Positions 34,063 through 43,068 of a stretch of 64,000 bases of DNA are shown here, piece after piece (position 1 is the first letter of the stretch; every line of letters starts with the position of its first letter). Location: contig NZ_JAAKEI010000002.1 in assembly GCF_011039085.1 (NCBI RefSeq), positions 62,001-126,000 on the forward strand, given 5' to 3'. The notes below the pieces were generated by a model that worked only from the letters and a program-made list of their open reading frames with translations, made no database searches and was not told the DNA's origin. The translations under genes were made by a program, and so were the position numbers. The DNA is from Desulfovibrio sp. ZJ369. Its GTDB lineage: Bacteria > Desulfobacterota > Desulfovibrionia > Desulfovibrionales > Desulfovibrionaceae.

Positions 34063-35478
34063 ATGCCCACCATCGCCGCCATAGCCACGCCGCCGGGAGC
34101 CGGGGGCATCGGCATTGTGCGCCTTTCCGGCCCACAGGCCAAGCATCTTCTGGCGCGCATGTTCCTGCCCCTGTCGCCGCGTTTTGAGAATTTCCGTCCC
34201 TGGCTGTTGCACCGGGGCCGGGTGATTGACTGCAAGGGCGAGGCCCTGGATGATGTGCTGGCCGTGTTCATGCCCGGCCCACGCACCTTCACCGGCGAGG
34301 ATATGGCTGAAATCCATTGCCACGGCGGCCCGTTCCTGGTGCAGGCCGTGCTCGAAAACGCGCTGCGTCTGGGGGCGCGGCAGGCGCAGCGCGGCGAGTT
34401 CTCCCGGCGGGCTTTTTGCAACGGTCGCCTGGATTTAAGTCAGGCCGAAGCCGTGGCCGAATTGATCGCCGCGCCTTCGCGCGAGGCGCTGCGGTACGGT
34501 CTGAACCGTTTGGACGGGCTGCTCGGCCGCAGGGTGCTGGCCTTGCGCGAAGAGTTGGAAGCCCTCCGCGGGCAAGTCTGTCTGGCAGTGGACTTTCCTG
34601 AGGAAGAAGTGGAATGCCTTGCGCCTGATGCCTTTGCGCGGGCCGTCAACCGCGTGGCTCTGGCTGTCCGGCAGTTGCTGGCGGGGCAGAAGAGAGCCCG
34701 GATCATGCAACAGGGCGCCCTGGTGGTATTGGCCGGGGCGGTGAATGCGGGCAAGTCAAGCCTGCTGAATGCCCTGCTGGGCCGTAACCGGGCCCTGGTC
34801 ACGGAGATTCCCGGCACCACCCGGGATTTTCTGGAGGAGGCCTGCACTCTGGACGGCCTGCCGCTGCGCCTGACCGACACAGCCGGATTGCGCGCCACGG
34901 ACGATGCGGGCAATGCCGTGGAGAGCGTGGAAGAGCTGGGCGTGGCCTTGAGCCGGGAAAAACTGCGCCAGGCCGACGCGGTTGTTCTGGTGCTGGACGG
35001 CGCGCGCCTGGGCCCTGAAGGAGCAAAGGCTCGCGTTTGCCCTGAACCCGCTGCGCGGGAAGCGCTGGAACTGGCCGGGGAAGCGCCTGTGCTGCTGGCC
35101 TGGAACAAGTGCGATCTCTGTCTTCCGGCGGTCTTTCCGCCGCGCTGGGCCGGGGATCTGCCCTGCTGCGCCGTAAGCGCCAAATCCGGCGAAAACGTGG
35201 AGGCTTTGGCCACAGCCCTGCGCCGTTTGCTTTTGGCTGGCAGTCTGGAGCAACCGGCATCCGACGGCCTTGCGCCCAACGCGCGGCAGGCCCTGGCCCT
35301 GGAGCAGGCTCTGGTCGAGCTTGAGGCCCTGGCAGCCGACCTGCGGGACAAGCGGCCCTACGACTGCTGCGCCGTGCGCCTCGAAGCCGCGGCTGCGCTG
35401 CTGGGCCAGGTTACCGGGCTTTCCAGCCCGGCGGAAGTCCTGGACGGGGTCTTCGCCCAATTCTGCATCGGCAAATAG
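34063..35478 (+). CDS. mnmE: tRNA modification GTPase MnmE
   Basis: 471 residues. The N-terminal folate-binding domain starts TIAAIATPPGAGGIGIVRLS. The G domain has GAVNAGKSSLLNALLG (G1), EIPGTTRD (G2), DTAGLR (G3) and NKCDL (G4). The C-terminus FCIGK carries the conserved catalytic cysteine. With MnmG it installs the cmnm5 group on U34 of certain tRNAs. ATG 34063 begins the conserved sequence; open frame upstream is not conserved. Confidence 0.95.
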   Translation: MPTIAAIATPPGAGGIGIVRLSGPQAKHLLARMFLPLSPRFENFRPWLLHRGRVIDCKGEALDDVLAVFMPGPRTFTGEDMAEIHCHGGPFLVQAVLENALRLGARQAQRGEFSRRAFCNGRLDLSQAEAVAELIAAPSREALRYGLNRLDGLLGRRVLALREELEALRGQVCLAVDFPEEEVECLAPDAFARAVNRVALAVRQLLAGQKRARIMQQGALVVLAGAVNAGKSSLLNALLGRNRALVTEIPGTTRDFLEEACTLDGLPLRLTDTAGLRATDDAGNAVESVEELGVALSREKLRQADAVVLVLDGARLGPEGAKARVCPEPAAREALELAGEAPVLLAWNKCDLCLPAVFPPRWAGDLPCCAVSAKSGENVEALATALRRLLLAGSLEQPASDGLAPNARQALALEQALVELEALAADLRDKRPYDCCAVRLEAAAALLGQVTGLSSPAEVLDGVFAQFCIGK

Positions 35479-35543
35479 GTTTTGCCCTTCCCTGAGGGAA
35501 GGACGCTGTAAGCATCATTACATCCGGCATCGCAGAGCTTTTC

Positions 35544-36170
35544 ATGGATCTGGATCAGTTGCGCCGCCGCCTGAGCAGCGAAGAAATCAACGCCATGCCC
35601 TTGTGCCATTACCACGGCCCTGTGCATCTGATCCGCGTGCTGGACGACTGGAAGCGGGCCTTGCCCGACCTGCGCGCCGAGCGCGCGCTGGGTTTTGACA
35701 CGGAAACGCGCCCCACGTTCCGCAAGGGCAAGGTCAATGCGCCCGCGCTGATCCAACTGGCCACGGAACAGGCAGTCTATCTGATCCAGCTTACCTGGCT
35801 TCCCTTTGGGCCGTATCTTGTCGAGATCCTTGCCAATCCTGATCAGATTAAAGCGGGCGTGGGGATTTATGACGACATGCGCGAGCTGGCCAGACTGCAT
35901 GATTTTAAACCGGCCGGCCTGGTGGATCTGGGCGGCGTGGCCCGGGCGCACAAGCTGCCCAGCCAGGGCTTGCGCACGCTGGCGGCCAATTTGTTCGGCT
36001 GGCGGATTTCCAAAGGCTCGCAGTGTTCCAACTGGAGCCTTCTGGAACTCAGTCAGCGTCAGATCGCCTATGCGGCCACCGACGCCTGGATCGGGCGGCA
36101 GATATTTTTGCGCATGCGCGAGCTGGGTCTCACGGGCCGGGCCGCCCCGCTGACGGAGAGCGGCAGGTGA
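35544..36170 (+). CDS. RNase D-like 3'-5' exonuclease
   Basis: 208 residues with the DEDD exonuclease fold: LGFDTETRPTFRKG (first Asp-Glu pair, about 49-62), AGVGIYDDMRELARLH (second Asp), and QIAYAATDAWIGRQIFLRM (Tyr-x3-Asp, DEDDy type). There is no HRDC domain, so it is a short relative of RNase D / WRN exonuclease acting on RNA or DNA 3' ends. It overlaps the next gene by four bases. Confidence 0.87.
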   Translation: MDLDQLRRRLSSEEINAMPLCHYHGPVHLIRVLDDWKRALPDLRAERALGFDTETRPTFRKGKVNAPALIQLATEQAVYLIQLTWLPFGPYLVEILANPDQIKAGVGIYDDMRELARLHDFKPAGLVDLGGVARAHKLPSQGLRTLAANLFGWRISKGSQCSNWSLLELSQRQIAYAATDAWIGRQIFLRMRELGLTGRAAPLTESGR

Positions 36171-37369
36171 GCGGGGAGCATGTTCCGGCCCTGGGCCCCC
36201 GGCTGGTTTTTTTTACCGGCGGCACGGCTCTGCGCGATCTGAGCCGCGAGTTGACGCGTCATACCCACAATTCCGTACATTTGGTCACGCCCTTTGATTC
36301 CGGCGGCAGCTCGGCTGCCCTGCGCCGGGCATTTGCCATGCCCGCGGTGGGGGATATGCGCAACCGTCTGCTGGCCCTGGCCGACAGTGCTCTGGTGCCG
36401 CAAAGCGTGCTTGCATTCTGCGCCCGTCGATTGCCATGCACGGGAGACCGCCGGGTTCTGCGCCAGGAGTTGCGGGAACTCGGCAGCGAAGGCCATGCCC
36501 TCTGGGCTTCCATGCCTGGCGTCTTTGCGGACGCGTTGCGCCTGCACCTGCTTTTTTTTCTGGAGCGCATGCCCGAAGATTTCGATCCCTGCCAGGCCAG
36601 CCTGGGCAATCTGGTTCTGGCCGGAGGCTATTTGCGCCACAAGCGCGATTTCGGCCCGGTGCTGGCCTTTTTCAGCCGTCTTTTGCAGACGCGCGGCGTG
36701 GTCTTGCCCATTGTGGGCGAAAGCCTGCATCTGGCCGCCGAGCTGGCCGACGGCTCGCGCCTTGTGGGCCAGCATCGCTTCAAAAATCTGAGCCAGCCGG
36801 TGCGCCGCCTTTTTCTCACGGTGCATGAGCCGGAACGACCCGGCCGCCCGGCCGGCGCGGGCCCGGCGGTCTGCCCGCAGACGCCCTGCCGCCCGCCCCT
36901 GGCCGGGGCTGCGGCCGCGTACCTGAGTTCTGCCGGGGCCATCTGCTACCCCATGGGCAGCTTTTATACAAGCGTGCTGGCCAACCTGCTGCCGCAGGGC
37001 GTGGGGCGCACCGTGGCCGCCGCTGCCTGCCCCAAGATTTTTATTCCTAATTCCGGGCGTGACGCGGAACTGCGCGGCCTTTCCCTGACCGGACAGGTGG
37101 ACATGCTTTTGCGCCATCTGCGGGAAGACGCGCCCCAGGCCCGCACCGAGGAGCTCCTGCAGTATGTGCTGGTGGACAGTCGCCACGGCAGGTATGAAGG
37201 CGGTCTTTCAGCGGAAGTTGTCCGCGGCCTGGAGCGGCGCGGCCTGCGCCTTGTGGATCGGGAAATGGTGCGCGGCGACGACCCCCAGCGCCACGATCCG
37301 GAACCTACAGCCAGAGCCCTGCTGCGCCTCGCGCGGGAGGGGAGCGCGCCGGGCGCGCCCGCGGCATAA
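36167..37369 (+). CDS. CofD-like protein (GAK-type)
   Basis: 400 residues. RLVFFTGGTALRDLSRELTR and HLVTPFDSGGSSAALRRAF near the start, GNLVLAGGYLRH in the middle and GSFYTSVLANLLPQGVG later match the CofD/YvcK family (2-phospho-lactate transferase fold). The divergent TGGTA...TPFDSGGSS form is, to my recollection, that of the GAK-system CofD-like proteins found mainly in deltaproteobacteria. The GTG start (36167) overlaps the exonuclease stop, with GGAG upstream. The substrate is unknown; no ATP-grasp partner lies nearby. Confidence 0.78.
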   Translation: MSGEHVPALGPRLVFFTGGTALRDLSRELTRHTHNSVHLVTPFDSGGSSAALRRAFAMPAVGDMRNRLLALADSALVPQSVLAFCARRLPCTGDRRVLRQELRELGSEGHALWASMPGVFADALRLHLLFFLERMPEDFDPCQASLGNLVLAGGYLRHKRDFGPVLAFFSRLLQTRGVVLPIVGESLHLAAELADGSRLVGQHRFKNLSQPVRRLFLTVHEPERPGRPAGAGPAVCPQTPCRPPLAGAAAAYLSSAGAICYPMGSFYTSVLANLLPQGVGRTVAAAACPKIFIPNSGRDAELRGLSLTGQVDMLLRHLREDAPQARTEELLQYVLVDSRHGRYEGGLSAEVVRGLERRGLRLVDREMVRGDDPQRHDPEPTARALLRLAREGSAPGAPAA

Positions 37370-38467
37370 ATGGAGCGGCGTTGCCGGGTTTCCGGGGCTC
37401 TGGCCGGGCAGCGCCTGGATCATGCTCTGGCCGTTCTCTTGCCGGATATGGGACTGCGCGGCCGCAGGCGCTGCATTGCGCAAGGGCGGGTTCTGATCAA
37501 CGGGCGATGCCGCCCGGCGTCCTGCCGCCTGCGTGCCGATGATGAAATTCTTTTCCTCGACGAGCCGGCGAAAACGGCCGGGGACAGCGGCGCGGCACCA
37601 GCGGATCGCTCGCAGGATGCTGCGGAAGATCGCCGTGCCGGGTCCGGGGCTTTTCCCGCGGATTTGCCCCGGCTCCTGGCCCGGCAGGGCGAGTATTGCT
37701 TTTTGTACAAACCCGCCCTGCTGCACAGCGTGGCCCTGGCCGGGAGCCGCCAGCCGAGCCTGGAGGCGCATCTGCCCCGGCTTCTGCCCGGACAGGCCGC
37801 GGCCGCCCGCCTTTTGCAACGTCTGGATTACGGCACTTCGGGCATCGTCTGCGCGGCCCTGAGCGAGGATGCGGCCAAAGCCTTTCGGCGGGCAGAGGCG
37901 GCGGGCCACTGCGAAAAATGGTATCTGGCCCTGCTGGATGGGATTGTACCCGGCCCGCTCACGGCGCGGCAGGCCCTGGGCACGGACGGCCGCCGCAAGA
38001 CCCGCGTGCGCGCGGATGCGGGCGACAAGCTGCGTTGGACTGAATTTTGGCCCCTGCACTGCTGGCAGGGCGTGGAAGCGGCACATCTGCTCGCGGGTCT
38101 GCAAAGCGGCGCTGCCGGTCCAGCGCCTGCTGCGGACACAGTGCGGGGCCTGACCCTGGCCGCCTGCCGCATCCGGCGCGGCGCGCGCCACCAGATCCGC
38201 GCGCATGCGGCGGCCCTGGGCTATCCGTTGTGGGGAGACGCCTTGTATGGCGCGGGGCAGGGGGGCGATTCCGGGCCGAAGATCGCCGCGCATGCCGGCG
38301 CGTTTTTTTTTCTGCACCACGGCGCATTGCGGCTGCCCGACGCGGCGTGCCTGCTCATGCCTGCCTGGGCCTTGCCCGCGCCGGTTGCCGGGGTAGCCAG
38401 AAAATGGCTTGAAAGCTCGACGTGTTGCGGTATACTGAAGCGCGGGTCCGGGCCGGCGCTGCTCTGA
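37370..38467 (+). CDS. RluA-family pseudouridine synthase
   Basis: 365 residues. An S4 RNA-binding domain (about 10-65, GQRLDHALAVLLPD, GRVLINGRC) and an RluA catalytic domain with the aspartate motif LLQRLDYGTSGIVCAALSED near 145 and RRGARHQIRAHAAALGYPLW near 265. It converts uridine to pseudouridine in rRNA or tRNA; which site cannot be told. The ATG follows the CofD-like stop directly. The final 15 residues after about KWLES are not conserved. Confidence 0.88.
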   Translation: MERRCRVSGALAGQRLDHALAVLLPDMGLRGRRRCIAQGRVLINGRCRPASCRLRADDEILFLDEPAKTAGDSGAAPADRSQDAAEDRRAGSGAFPADLPRLLARQGEYCFLYKPALLHSVALAGSRQPSLEAHLPRLLPGQAAAARLLQRLDYGTSGIVCAALSEDAAKAFRRAEAAGHCEKWYLALLDGIVPGPLTARQALGTDGRRKTRVRADAGDKLRWTEFWPLHCWQGVEAAHLLAGLQSGAAGPAPAADTVRGLTLAACRIRRGARHQIRAHAAALGYPLWGDALYGAGQGGDSGPKIAAHAGAFFFLHHGALRLPDAACLLMPAWALPAPVAGVARKWLESSTCCGILKRGSGPALL

Positions 38468-38595
38468 GAACGGCCCGCCGCGGCGCGCAGGGGGCAGCAT
38501 AATACTGGGGCGCGCCGCCCGTCCTTAATGTGCCGTTTCGCCGGGCGTCGGGCACAGAACAGGTGTTACGGAACTCACGTCTACCAGGAGAGCGC

Positions 38596-39225
38596 ATGTT
38601 TGCCGCCTTGCTACCCAAGTCCGCGCCTTTTTTCGCCATGCTGCAGGAGCAGAACGGCCTGTTGCGCCGCATGGCCGGTCTGTTGGTGGAAATGCTGGAA
38701 GATATCGCCAACATGGACAATGTGCACAAGCAAATTGCCTTTCTGGAGGAAGAAGCCGATCAATTGCACAGCCGGATTATCCGCGCCCTTTCCCAGACGT
38801 TCATCACGCCCATTGATCGCGAAGACATCCTGCGGATCAACCAGGAGCAGGAAGAGTCCATGGACTGCGTGCACAGCCTGAGCACCCGCCTGCACATTTT
38901 TGAATTTCCGCGCATTCGTTTTCCCGCCCTGCAGATGGTCCGGACCATCAGCGCCATGCTCGATCTCACCCGGCTGATGCTGGAGGGGCTCGCGCATCGG
39001 CGCGATTGCCACAAGACGCGGGCTTTTCGCACCCTGCGCGGCGAATGTGACATGCTCCTTGCCGTGGGCCTGGCCGAACTCATGGATGAACAGCAGGAGA
39101 TCACGCCCCAGCGGATCATGCAGATCCTGAAATGGAGTCAGGCGTACGAGCGCCTGAGCATACTCCTGGAGCAGGTCAACGCCTTGGCTGAAACCATTGA
39201 GGAAGCGGTGCTGAAAAATGTTTGA
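38596..39225 (+). CDS. DUF47/PhoU-like Pit accessory protein
   Basis: 209 residues, entirely helical in appearance, DUF47 (PhoU-related) family: LEEEADQLHSRIIRALSQTF, ITPIDREDILRI and later long amphipathic helices. Such proteins are encoded with Pit transporters and modulate them. ATG 38596 lies behind CAGGAG. It overlaps the pit gene by eight bases. Confidence 0.9.
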   Translation: MFAALLPKSAPFFAMLQEQNGLLRRMAGLLVEMLEDIANMDNVHKQIAFLEEEADQLHSRIIRALSQTFITPIDREDILRINQEQEESMDCVHSLSTRLHIFEFPRIRFPALQMVRTISAMLDLTRLMLEGLAHRRDCHKTRAFRTLRGECDMLLAVGLAELMDEQQEITPQRIMQILKWSQAYERLSILLEQVNALAETIEEAVLKNV

Positions 39226-40222
39226 GGTCCCCCTGCTCCTGGTCCTCATCGTTGTGGTGGCGCTGGCCTTCGACTTTACCAACGGCGCGCATGACTGCGC
39301 CAACGCCATTGCCACGGTGGTCTCCACCAAGGTGGTCACGCCGCGCTTTGCCGTGGGCGCGGCAGCCCTGCTCAACCTGGGCGGCGCGCTGCTGGGCACT
39401 GAGGTGGCCAAGACCCTGGGCAGCGGCATTGTGCTCCCGCAGGTGGTGGAAGGCAGCCATGTGCTGGTGCTGGCCGCTCTGGTGGGCGCCATCGCCTGGA
39501 ACGGCATTACCTGGTATTACGGTATTCCTTCTTCCTCCTCTCACGCGCTGATCGGCGGTCTGATCGGCGCGGCCGTGGCGGATGTCGGTTTCGGCGCGCT
39601 CAACGGCCAGGGCATTGTGGATAAGGTGCTGATCCCGCTGATCGTCGCGCCTCTGGCCGGATATGCCGCGGGCTTTGTGATCATGTGGATCATCTATTGG
39701 GTCTGCTCGCGCATCGCGCGCAGCAGGGTCAATGGCGCCTTCCGGCGCTTGCAGCTTGTTTCCGCCGGTTTTATGGCCACCAGCCACGGCCTGAACGATG
39801 CGCAAAAGACCATGGGCATCATCACTCTGGCCCTGGTGATCTTTGGAGAAATCGACAAGGTGGAGGTGCCGCTCTGGGTCAAACTGGCCTGCGCCAGCGC
39901 CATGGCTCTGGGCACAGCCGTGGGCGGCTGGAAAATCGTCAAAACCATGGGGCATCGCATCTTCAAGCTGGAACCGGTGCATGGATTTGCTGCCGAGACT
40001 TCGGCGGCTCTGGTGATCTCCGGCGCTTCCCTGGTGGGCGCGCCCGTGAGCACCACGCATACTATCTCGGCCTGCATTTTCGGCGTAGGCTCCACCAAAC
40101 GCCTTTCCGCAGTGCGCTGGAACGTGGCAGGCAATCTGATCACGGCCTGGGTGCTGACCCTGCCTGCCGCCGGGAGCGTGGGCTTTGTTTCCTACTGGCT
40201 TCTGCACTTTATCTGGCAGTAG
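39218..40222 (+). CDS. pit: Inorganic phosphate transporter, Pit family
   Basis: 334 residues, about ten membrane spans. The duplicated family signature is seen as DFTNGAHDCANAIATVVSTK (near 19-38) and GLNDAQKTMGI (near 190). It moves metal phosphate with protons. GEIDKVEVP marks the central loop. The TAG stop coincides with the TAG of a type C repeat starting at 40220. Confidence 0.93.
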   Translation: MFEVPLLLVLIVVVALAFDFTNGAHDCANAIATVVSTKVVTPRFAVGAAALLNLGGALLGTEVAKTLGSGIVLPQVVEGSHVLVLAALVGAIAWNGITWYYGIPSSSSHALIGGLIGAAVADVGFGALNGQGIVDKVLIPLIVAPLAGYAAGFVIMWIIYWVCSRIARSRVNGAFRRLQLVSAGFMATSHGLNDAQKTMGIITLALVIFGEIDKVEVPLWVKLACASAMALGTAVGGWKIVKTMGHRIFKLEPVHGFAAETSAALVISGASLVGAPVSTTHTISACIFGVGSTKRLSAVRWNVAGNLITAWVLTLPAAGSVGFVSYWLLHFIWQ

Positions 40223-40256
40223 AGCGTATTGCTAATTTCATTAGCAATACGCTCTA
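40220..40256 (+). repeat. Type C TAGAGC hairpin, copy 5
   Basis: A perfect palindrome: gagcgtattgctaat, loop ttc, attagcaatacgctc, with TA on each side. TAG at 40220-40222 is the stop codon of pit. Confidence 0.85.
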
Positions 40257-40518
40257 CTGTGATGCCGTAAAACACGTTGGTGAAATTGTTCCGGTGCCTG
40301 GAGAAGCATGGCTTTCCCCATCCGCGCCCCCCTTCGGCGAGGGTGGCCCCTGCGCGCAGAGCGCACCGGCCGCAAAATGCCCCGGCATGTCTGTGTCGCC
40401 GGAACGGCTTGCGGGAAAATTCCGAAGCTGCTTTGGGCCGCAGAACAAGAATCCGGCATCCGCCGCGTTCCGGCCTTATACGGGCCACAGCGCCCCGGCG
40501 GCGCAGATGTGCGGGGAT

Positions 40519-40737
40519 TCAGCGGTTGTTTTCGCGTTCTTCCTGGCAGGCGCGGCACAAACCCACGCCGGGCAGAGCATCCAGACGTTTCTGGGGAATG
40601 GGATCGCCGCATTCGCGGCAGCAGGCCACACCATTGATCCACTCAGGGCCCCCGTGATCCATCAAGGAGCGCGCGCGCACCAAGGCGGATTCCCTGTCCA
40701 TGCGTTCCAGCTCCGTGGCCTGATCAAACACGTCCAT
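40519..40737 (-). CDS. DksA/TraR-type C4 zinc finger protein
   Basis: 72 residues, one zinc finger CREC-x17-CRAC (from about residue 41), plus PIPQKRLDALPGVGLC typical of the TraR/DksA family. Short TraR-like members bind RNA polymerase through the secondary channel and can alter transcription without ppGpp. The start at 40737 follows AAGGAGA; upstream in-frame MLSHKEKI would cover that site. Located downstream of argD on the same strand. Confidence 0.87.
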   Translation of the reverse strand: MDVFDQATELERMDRESALVRARSLMDHGGPEWINGVACCRECGDPIPQKRLDALPGVGLCRACQEERENNR

Positions 40738-40763
40738 TATTTTCTCCTTATGCGAAAGCAAGC

Positions 40764-40789
40764 GGCAACCCCGCCGAAGCGGGGTTGCC
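40764..40789 (-). terminator. Hairpin between argD and the DksA-like gene
   Basis: GGCAACCCCGC, loop TTCG (on the minus strand), GCGGGGTTGCC: 11 perfect pairs with a stable tetraloop. The tract after it (GCTTGCTTTC) is only partly T-rich, so it may be a partial terminator or an RNA-stabilising stem. Confidence 0.6.
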
Positions 40790-40912
40790 GTAACAAGTTC
40801 GACTTTTTGCCAACCTATATTTATGACTATAACACAGGGTCGCGCTTCTGTAAACCGGTCATGGCAGACGGCACAGGGCAGACGGCACTACAGCGATCTG
40901 CGCGGGCCCGGC

Positions 40913-42112
40913 TCAGGCCTTCCGCAGAACCTGCTCCAGGATCCGCACGAAATCGTCCAGATCCGCCTGCTCAATGGTCAGGGGCGGCAACAGGCGCAGC
41001 GTCGTGCCGTGGCTCAGGTTGCAGATGAAACCCTGGTGGAGCAGATCTTCCCAGACCCTGGGGCCCTGATCCGTCAGCTCAATGCCCACCATCAGGCCCA
41101 GGCCGCGCACTTCCCGGATCTTGCCGGGCAGGCGTTGCTGCAGGGCAGCCAATTGCTCCTTGAGACGCGCGCCTAAAGCCGCGGCGCGCTCGGCCAGATG
41201 ATCGCGCTGCATGATCTCCACTGTTTTGGCGGCTGCCGCCGAGAGCAGGGCGCCGCCGCCGAACGTGGTGGCATGGCTGCCCGCTTCAAAGCCGCGGGCC
41301 AGCTCGTCGGTGGCCAGCATGGCTCCCATGGGCAGGCCGTTGGCCAGGGATTTGGCCACGCTGATGGCGTCGGGCTTGAGATCATAGTTTTGGAAGGCCC
41401 AGAACCTGCCGGTGCGGCAGAGCCCGGCCTGCACTTCGTCGCAAAGAAAAATGATGTCTTTCTCGCGGCAGAGGGCTTCCACGCCGTGCAGATAATCGGC
41501 AGGCAAGGGCACAACGCCGCCTTCGCCCTGGACCACCTCAACGAGCACGGCGGCCGTTGCCGGAGTGACGGCCGCGCGCAGCGCGGCGAGATCGCCGGCC
41601 GGAACCTGCCTGAAACCTTCGGGCAGGGGCGTGAAGCCCTTGCTCAGCGATTCGCGGCCGGTGGCGGCCAGGGCTCCCAGCGTGCGACCGTGGAAGCAGC
41701 CTTCCAGGGTGATGATCTCATAGGCGTCGCGCTGCTTGATGGTGCGCATATAACGGCGGGCCAGCTTGATGCAGGCCTCGTTGGCCTCGGCCCCGGAATT
41801 GCAGAAAAAAGCCTTGCCGTGATGGCTGGTTGCCAGCAGCAGCCTGGCAAGATCAAGCTGCTCCTGCTGGTAAAAGAGGTTGCTCACATGCCAGAGCTTG
41901 CGGGATTGGCGCTCCAGCGCCTCGCAGACTTCGTCGTTGCAATGCCCGAGGCCCACCACGGCAATGCCCGCCAGCAGATCCACATATTCCTTGCCGTCCA
42001 CATCCCAGAGGCGCGCGCCCTTGCCTCGTGCAATGGCCAGAGGATAGCGGCTGTACGAGCGGCAGAGAAGATCTTCTTCTCCGGTTTTGACGGCAGTGAA
42101 AGCTTGTGACAT
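40913..42112 (-). CDS. argD: Acetylornithine aminotransferase
   Basis: A 399-residue class III PLP aminotransferase. Seen: LWDVDGKEYVDLLAGIAVVG, FFCNSGAEANEACIKLAR, GCFHGRTLGALAATG, FLCDEVQAGLCRTGRFWAFQ and the PLP lysine in PDAISVAKSLANGLPMGAML. It transfers the amino group from glutamate in arginine synthesis and may also serve as succinyl-diaminopimelate aminotransferase. AAAGGAG precedes the ATG. Confidence 0.92.
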   Translation of the reverse strand: MSQAFTAVKTGEEDLLCRSYSRYPLAIARGKGARLWDVDGKEYVDLLAGIAVVGLGHCNDEVCEALERQSRKLWHVSNLFYQQEQLDLARLLLATSHHGKAFFCNSGAEANEACIKLARRYMRTIKQRDAYEIITLEGCFHGRTLGALAATGRESLSKGFTPLPEGFRQVPAGDLAALRAAVTPATAAVLVEVVQGEGGVVPLPADYLHGVEALCREKDIIFLCDEVQAGLCRTGRFWAFQNYDLKPDAISVAKSLANGLPMGAMLATDELARGFEAGSHATTFGGGALLSAAAAKTVEIMQRDHLAERAAALGARLKEQLAALQQRLPGKIREVRGLGLMVGIELTDQGPRVWEDLLHQGFICNLSHGTTLRLLPPLTIEQADLDDFVRILEQVLRKA

Positions 42113-42316
42113 GCGCGGACTCCTTTCTTCATCCGTTTACGACAGATAACGCCTGAAATGCCCGCTTACGGGGTCGAAGGCCGCCCGCGCACATTTCGCG
42201 GCAATGATGCGCCGGCGCATCGTTGCAGAGCGGTGGGCGCATTGCAGCGTTTCCACTCCCAAGGGGCGCGTGCGCGCAAGCGCGAGGCTTGAAACGCGCC
42301 TCATGCAAAAAGGGCA

Positions 42317-42907
42317 TCAGCGGCCGGTGTGGCCGAATCCGCCCGCGCCCCGCCCGGTTGCCGCCAGTTGCGGCACTTCCTGCCACACGGGGCGGACAAA
42401 GGGCTGAAAAATCAGTTGAGCCATGCGCTCGCCGCACGCAAGCCGCCGTTCTTCCCCGGAGGTGTTCAACAGAACCACCAGAATTTCGCCGGTATAGTCC
42501 GGGTCAATGACGCCCACGCCTTGCGCCACGGTGAGCCCGTCTCGCGCGCCCAGGCCGCTGCGGGAATAGACAAAGCCCGCGATGCCCGGCAGCCGGGGTT
42601 GCACGCTGAGGCCCGTGGGCACTGCCAGCCGCGCGCCCGGCGCGATACGCGCTTCGGGACCGTCCAGGCAGGCCCGCAGGTCAAATCCGGCGGAAAGAGC
42701 CGTGGCCGGGGCCGGAAAATCTTTCTGCCCGTGGACGTAGAGCTCGCGCGCGCCGGGCCGGACAAAGGCCATATGCACTGCCGCGCTGCCGGGAGCGGCG
42801 TCACGCAAGGAGGGCATGCCGTCAGGTGTGGGGGGGGCTGTCGTGTTCACGCCCTGAGATTTAGCGCAGGTTGCTGCCGGGAGCAAGCCCGCGTTTGCGC
42901 GTTGCAT
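42317..42907 (-). CDS. dut: dUTP diphosphatase
   Basis: Trimeric dUTPase that lowers dUTP and supplies dUMP. Five motifs are visible: SAGFDLRA, YSRSGLGARDGLTV, GVGVIDPDYTGEI, CGERMAQLIFQP and the C-terminal GRGAGGFGHTGR that closes over the active site. The core is about 150 residues. The start is uncertain: ATG 42907 (196 residues), GTG 42850 (behind CAGGGC) and ATG 42817 (166 residues) are all possible. It is convergent with nothing and upstream of argD on the same strand. Confidence 0.9.
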   Translation of the reverse strand: MQRANAGLLPAATCAKSQGVNTTAPPTPDGMPSLRDAAPGSAAVHMAFVRPGARELYVHGQKDFPAPATALSAGFDLRACLDGPEARIAPGARLAVPTGLSVQPRLPGIAGFVYSRSGLGARDGLTVAQGVGVIDPDYTGEILVVLLNTSGEERRLACGERMAQLIFQPFVRPVWQEVPQLAATGRGAGGFGHTGR

Positions 42908-43068
42908 GGCGGGGAATGAGATCCGGGGAGCAGGAACCTGGCGCAAACGGCGTTCAGATGCCAGTCTGTACACGGGCTTGCCTTTGCCCTTGTTTTTCTT
43001 CAAGCTGCCGGGCAGACAGGTAAATGCTCCAAGGCGCGTTCCGCGCCGCCAAGACACAAGGAGTCTGT

